Source: Meloidogyne chitwoodi (Eukaryota > Nematoda > Chromadorea > Rhabditida > Meloidogynidae). From it: a stretch of 64,000 bases of DNA. The stretch covers positions 1,798,001-1,862,000 of the forward strand of contig JACZZP010000008.1 in the NCBI GenBank assembly GCA_015183035.1, read 5' to 3'. This document shows, one piece after another, positions 61,680-64,000 of this stretch; the first letter of the stretch is position 1, and each line of letters starts with the position of its first letter. Both the position numbers and the translations under genes were made by a program. The notes under the pieces were generated by a model. The model was not told the origin of the DNA, ran no database searches, and saw only the letters and a program-made list of their open reading frames with translations.

Positions 61680-64000
61680 TCAACATGGCATCAAAACACC
61701 TTTTGATATATTAGACCCGTTTGGCTTTTTTATCTCGGCACTGCTTCGATTATCCAATTGTAAGAATTTGGAGCGGACACGTTTTGAATGTATTGAGAAA
61801 ATGCTACGACAAAAGAATACCTGTAAGAAAAATTTTAAAAATATTAACTTTAAAAACATTAAATTTATTCTAATAAAAAGGCAGGTTTTTAATAAATTGG
61901 CTTTTTTATATAAATGAAAATATAAAGAGATACCTAATCTTTTTGGGCAATTTAAAATTAAATTACTTTTAAAAAAATAACCGTATCAAATGATGCATTA
62001 TTATCACTTTCATCATCATTAATAAACTCAGAAGAATCATCAATATCCTCTTCTATATTTTGTTTAAATCTGGGACAAAGACTAGCCCAGTTAGGAGGTC
62101 TTCTAGCCATTGGTAAACGTTCTAGGGCTAATTGAGCTTTATAACGACAATATTCAGAAAAAGACAAAACTTGTGCAATTCCCTTAAAAAAATTAAAAAT
62201 ATTTTTATAAATATTTTTAAATTTCGCTAATTCATCATTATTAAATTTATTATTAAAATAAAATAATTTATTATTAATTTAATATTTTTAACCTCAACAG
62301 AATCAGCATTTACAATATCTAAATGCCTTGAAGCAAATAATTCATTTTCATCAAATTTAGAAATTGAATTATTTAATCTCATAGAAAGGGGTAATTGTCT
62401 ACCAGTATAAAACCATAATAAAGTGAGGAGTAAAGCATATTCATTAGGATCGTAGTGAATAGATAAAACTCTACCCTAGAAAAATCAGAATAAATAAATA
62501 AAAATCAGAATTGAGGGAAAATAAAACAAAAATATTTTCAGAAACCAGAATTTAATAAAAATCAGAATTGTTTACAAATCAGAATAATTTACAACTCAGA
62601 GTTTTACAAATCAGAATTGTTTAAAAAATCGGAATTATTTAAAACTTACCACATAAATGTCTTCATCATAATCTGCTGATTTTATTAGAACATTATCACC
62701 TAACTTTATTTTTACTTCTGACTCAGATAAATGTTGAATTGAAGTAAAACAAAGGCATTTATTAATATTTTCTTCATTAGAGTCTCGTTGTAGAGGTAAT
62801 TGTTTATAAATTCCTTGATCTATTGGACGCCAATTTGAACAAAATGAAATAGGTTCAGACATTGATAATAATGAAGAATAATTATTTTGTTTTGATGATT
62901 TTGCTATAAATTTAGAATGAGAAGGCGAAGGAGAAGCCGAGGAAGATGAAGCAAATTGAACCATTTTTGAATTCTAAATATTTTTAAATAAAACAAAAGC
63001 AAAAGGTTAAAAAATAAGATTTTGACAGCCTTAAATATTAAGCCTTTTTAATTAAATTTAAAATTAAATTTAATTTTAAATTTTTACAATTTTAAGTTGA
63101 CGATGACTATGCCCTGATTCATTATTTTTTCTTTCTTCTTTTTTATTATTTGATAAAGATAAAAGTTTTGATTTAGCTAATAAAAGAGCTTTTCTTTTTC
63201 TTCTTCTTCTAGTAGTAATATTTAATAATAATAATTTTTCTTTTAATTTTTTTTTATTTTTTAGCAATTCTTTTTTTTCTTCTTCTCTTTTTTTATTTTT
63301 AATAATATTAATTTGATACTTTTTTCCTTTTTTTAAATTATTTAAATTATTAGTTTTTTCTTGATTATTTTTATCCTCAATTTTTATCCTTTTTCTTCTT
63401 CTCAAATTCATTTTACAACTACAACAACTTTTTTTCTTCTTTTCTTTCTCTACCAACTTTTTCTTCTTTTCAAGTTTATTTTTATTTTCTTTTTCACAAA
63501 TGTTTTCTTCTTTTACATTCTCTTTCTTTTGTACAATATTTTCTTGTTTTTCTTTTAAATTTTCTTCATTTAAAATATTATTTTTTCTTTTTCTTCCTCT
63601 TCTTTTTTTAATTATTATTTCTTCTTTTTTTACTTCTTCTTTTTCTTCTTTTTTAATTTTTCGTTTAACATAACTTCTTTTTTTAATTTTATTTAAATTA
63701 TTATTTTTGTTCTTCTCTATTGTTTCTTTATTTTTTATATTTTCTTCTTCTTTTTCCAATTTTTTATCTGTTGGAAATTTATTATTAGACAATATTAAAA
63801 ATGTATTATTATCAGCTGTAGAGGACCAAATACCACTACTTGTTGTTGAAGAAGTTGAGCAAGTTGAAAGGGAAGATATATCTGATAAATTAAAACATTT
63901 TGTGGGATATAATGATTGAATTAAATGGTTATTATTGTTGTTATATTCCAATGACTCATCTTCATTTTTTGAAGAGAAGAAAAGGTTAACATTATCGTCA
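61680..64000 (-). CDS. BAH-domain chromatin protein (BAHD1-like), 5' end beyond window
   Basis: Five exons in one frame: 64000-63088 (open to the window edge), 62973-62650, about 62475-62294, about 62183-61982 and about 61820-61680. The first part is Lys/Glu-rich with an AT-hook-like KKRRGRKRKN and other basic clusters (TTRRRRKRKAL). The 114-bp intron joins it in phase to NSKMVQFASSSSASPSPS. Then a BAH domain: IKLGDNVLIKSADYDEDIYV, GRVLSIHYDP, LLLTLLWFYTGRQL, ELFASRHLDIVNADSVEGIA and VLSFSEYCRYKAQ. The C-terminal exon starts VFFCRSIFSIHSKRVRSKF, like the VFFCRxVYDFR end of BAHD1-type BAH domains. These proteins bind modified histone tails in silencing. The second exon could be read as its own start (ATG at 62964), but the acceptor ten bases before that ATG favours one gene. 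Confidence 0.75.
62475..62649 (-). repeat. TCAGAATT repeats in an intron of the BAH gene
   Basis: Eight or so copies of AATCAGAAT and close variants (including CAGAATTGTTTACAAATCAG) fill the intron between the second and third exons. It is the third intron in this window made largely of this word. Confidence 0.65.

Noticed and set aside
62635..62964. Separate gene starting at MVQFASSSS
   Set aside because: A splice acceptor lies just before this ATG and matches the phase of a donor at the end of the upstream basic frame, so one gene is the simpler reading.

Overview
The window looks like a contig from a plant-parasitic tylenchid nematode, most likely a very AT-rich Meloidogyne species. The case rests on three things. 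A/T dominates throughout, with long runs of A, T and TTAATTAA. Genes are broken into many small exons by introns that are mostly 40-60 bp long and end in TTTNAG. Several genes carry a TTTAG/TTTCAG acceptor a few bases before the ATG, as expected for spliced-leader trans-splicing. Protein matches are animal and nematode-like (SMC3, VPS13, sphingosine kinase, ET-module protein, FAT-type desaturase). The species call is inference. All gene models were spliced by hand from reading frame and splice signals.

Layout. 1-10 kb: a hypothetical secreted or membrane protein (minus) and an unusual CHW-1/Wrch-like Rho GTPase (minus), in low-complexity AT DNA with short dispersed repeats and a small inverted-repeat transposon. 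11-22 kb: a FAM161-like protein, a three-module ET/Ly6-like cysteine-rich protein and a hypothetical protein whose intron holds a MITE (all plus), then a 1-kb near-perfect palindrome, two small hypothetical genes and a GC-rich repeat island. 22.8-45.2 kb: three large plus-strand genes, smc-3 (cohesin), sphingosine kinase and VPS13 (bridge-like lipid transfer), with a Mutator-like MITE between the first two. 45.9-64 kb: all genes lie on the minus strand. They are an LDLa prohormone-4-like precursor, ZFPL1, a small signal-anchored membrane protein, a delta-12/omega-3 type desaturase, a possible LOTUS-domain protein, an aquaporin-11-like channel, a chimeric mitochondrial-HSP70-derived gene, and a BAHD1-like BAH protein that runs off the right edge.

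How the genes relate. Most are unrelated housekeeping genes. Sphingosine kinase, VPS13 and the desaturase all touch lipid metabolism or transport, but the sequence does not show that they act together; sphingosine kinase and VPS13 are 356 bp apart on one strand and could be co-transcribed.

The most unusual locus is 59723-60851. It keeps short N-terminal pieces and the C-terminal lid of a mitochondrial HSP70, but the ATP-binding loop and substrate-binding domain are gone and a coiled-coil plus transmembrane segment sits in between. Other points of interest are a Rho GTPase with Pro at position 12, Arg at position 61 and no C-terminal cysteine; an SMC3 that appears to lack one of the two conserved acetyl-acceptor lysines; and at least five inverted-repeat elements, three with clear target-site duplications.
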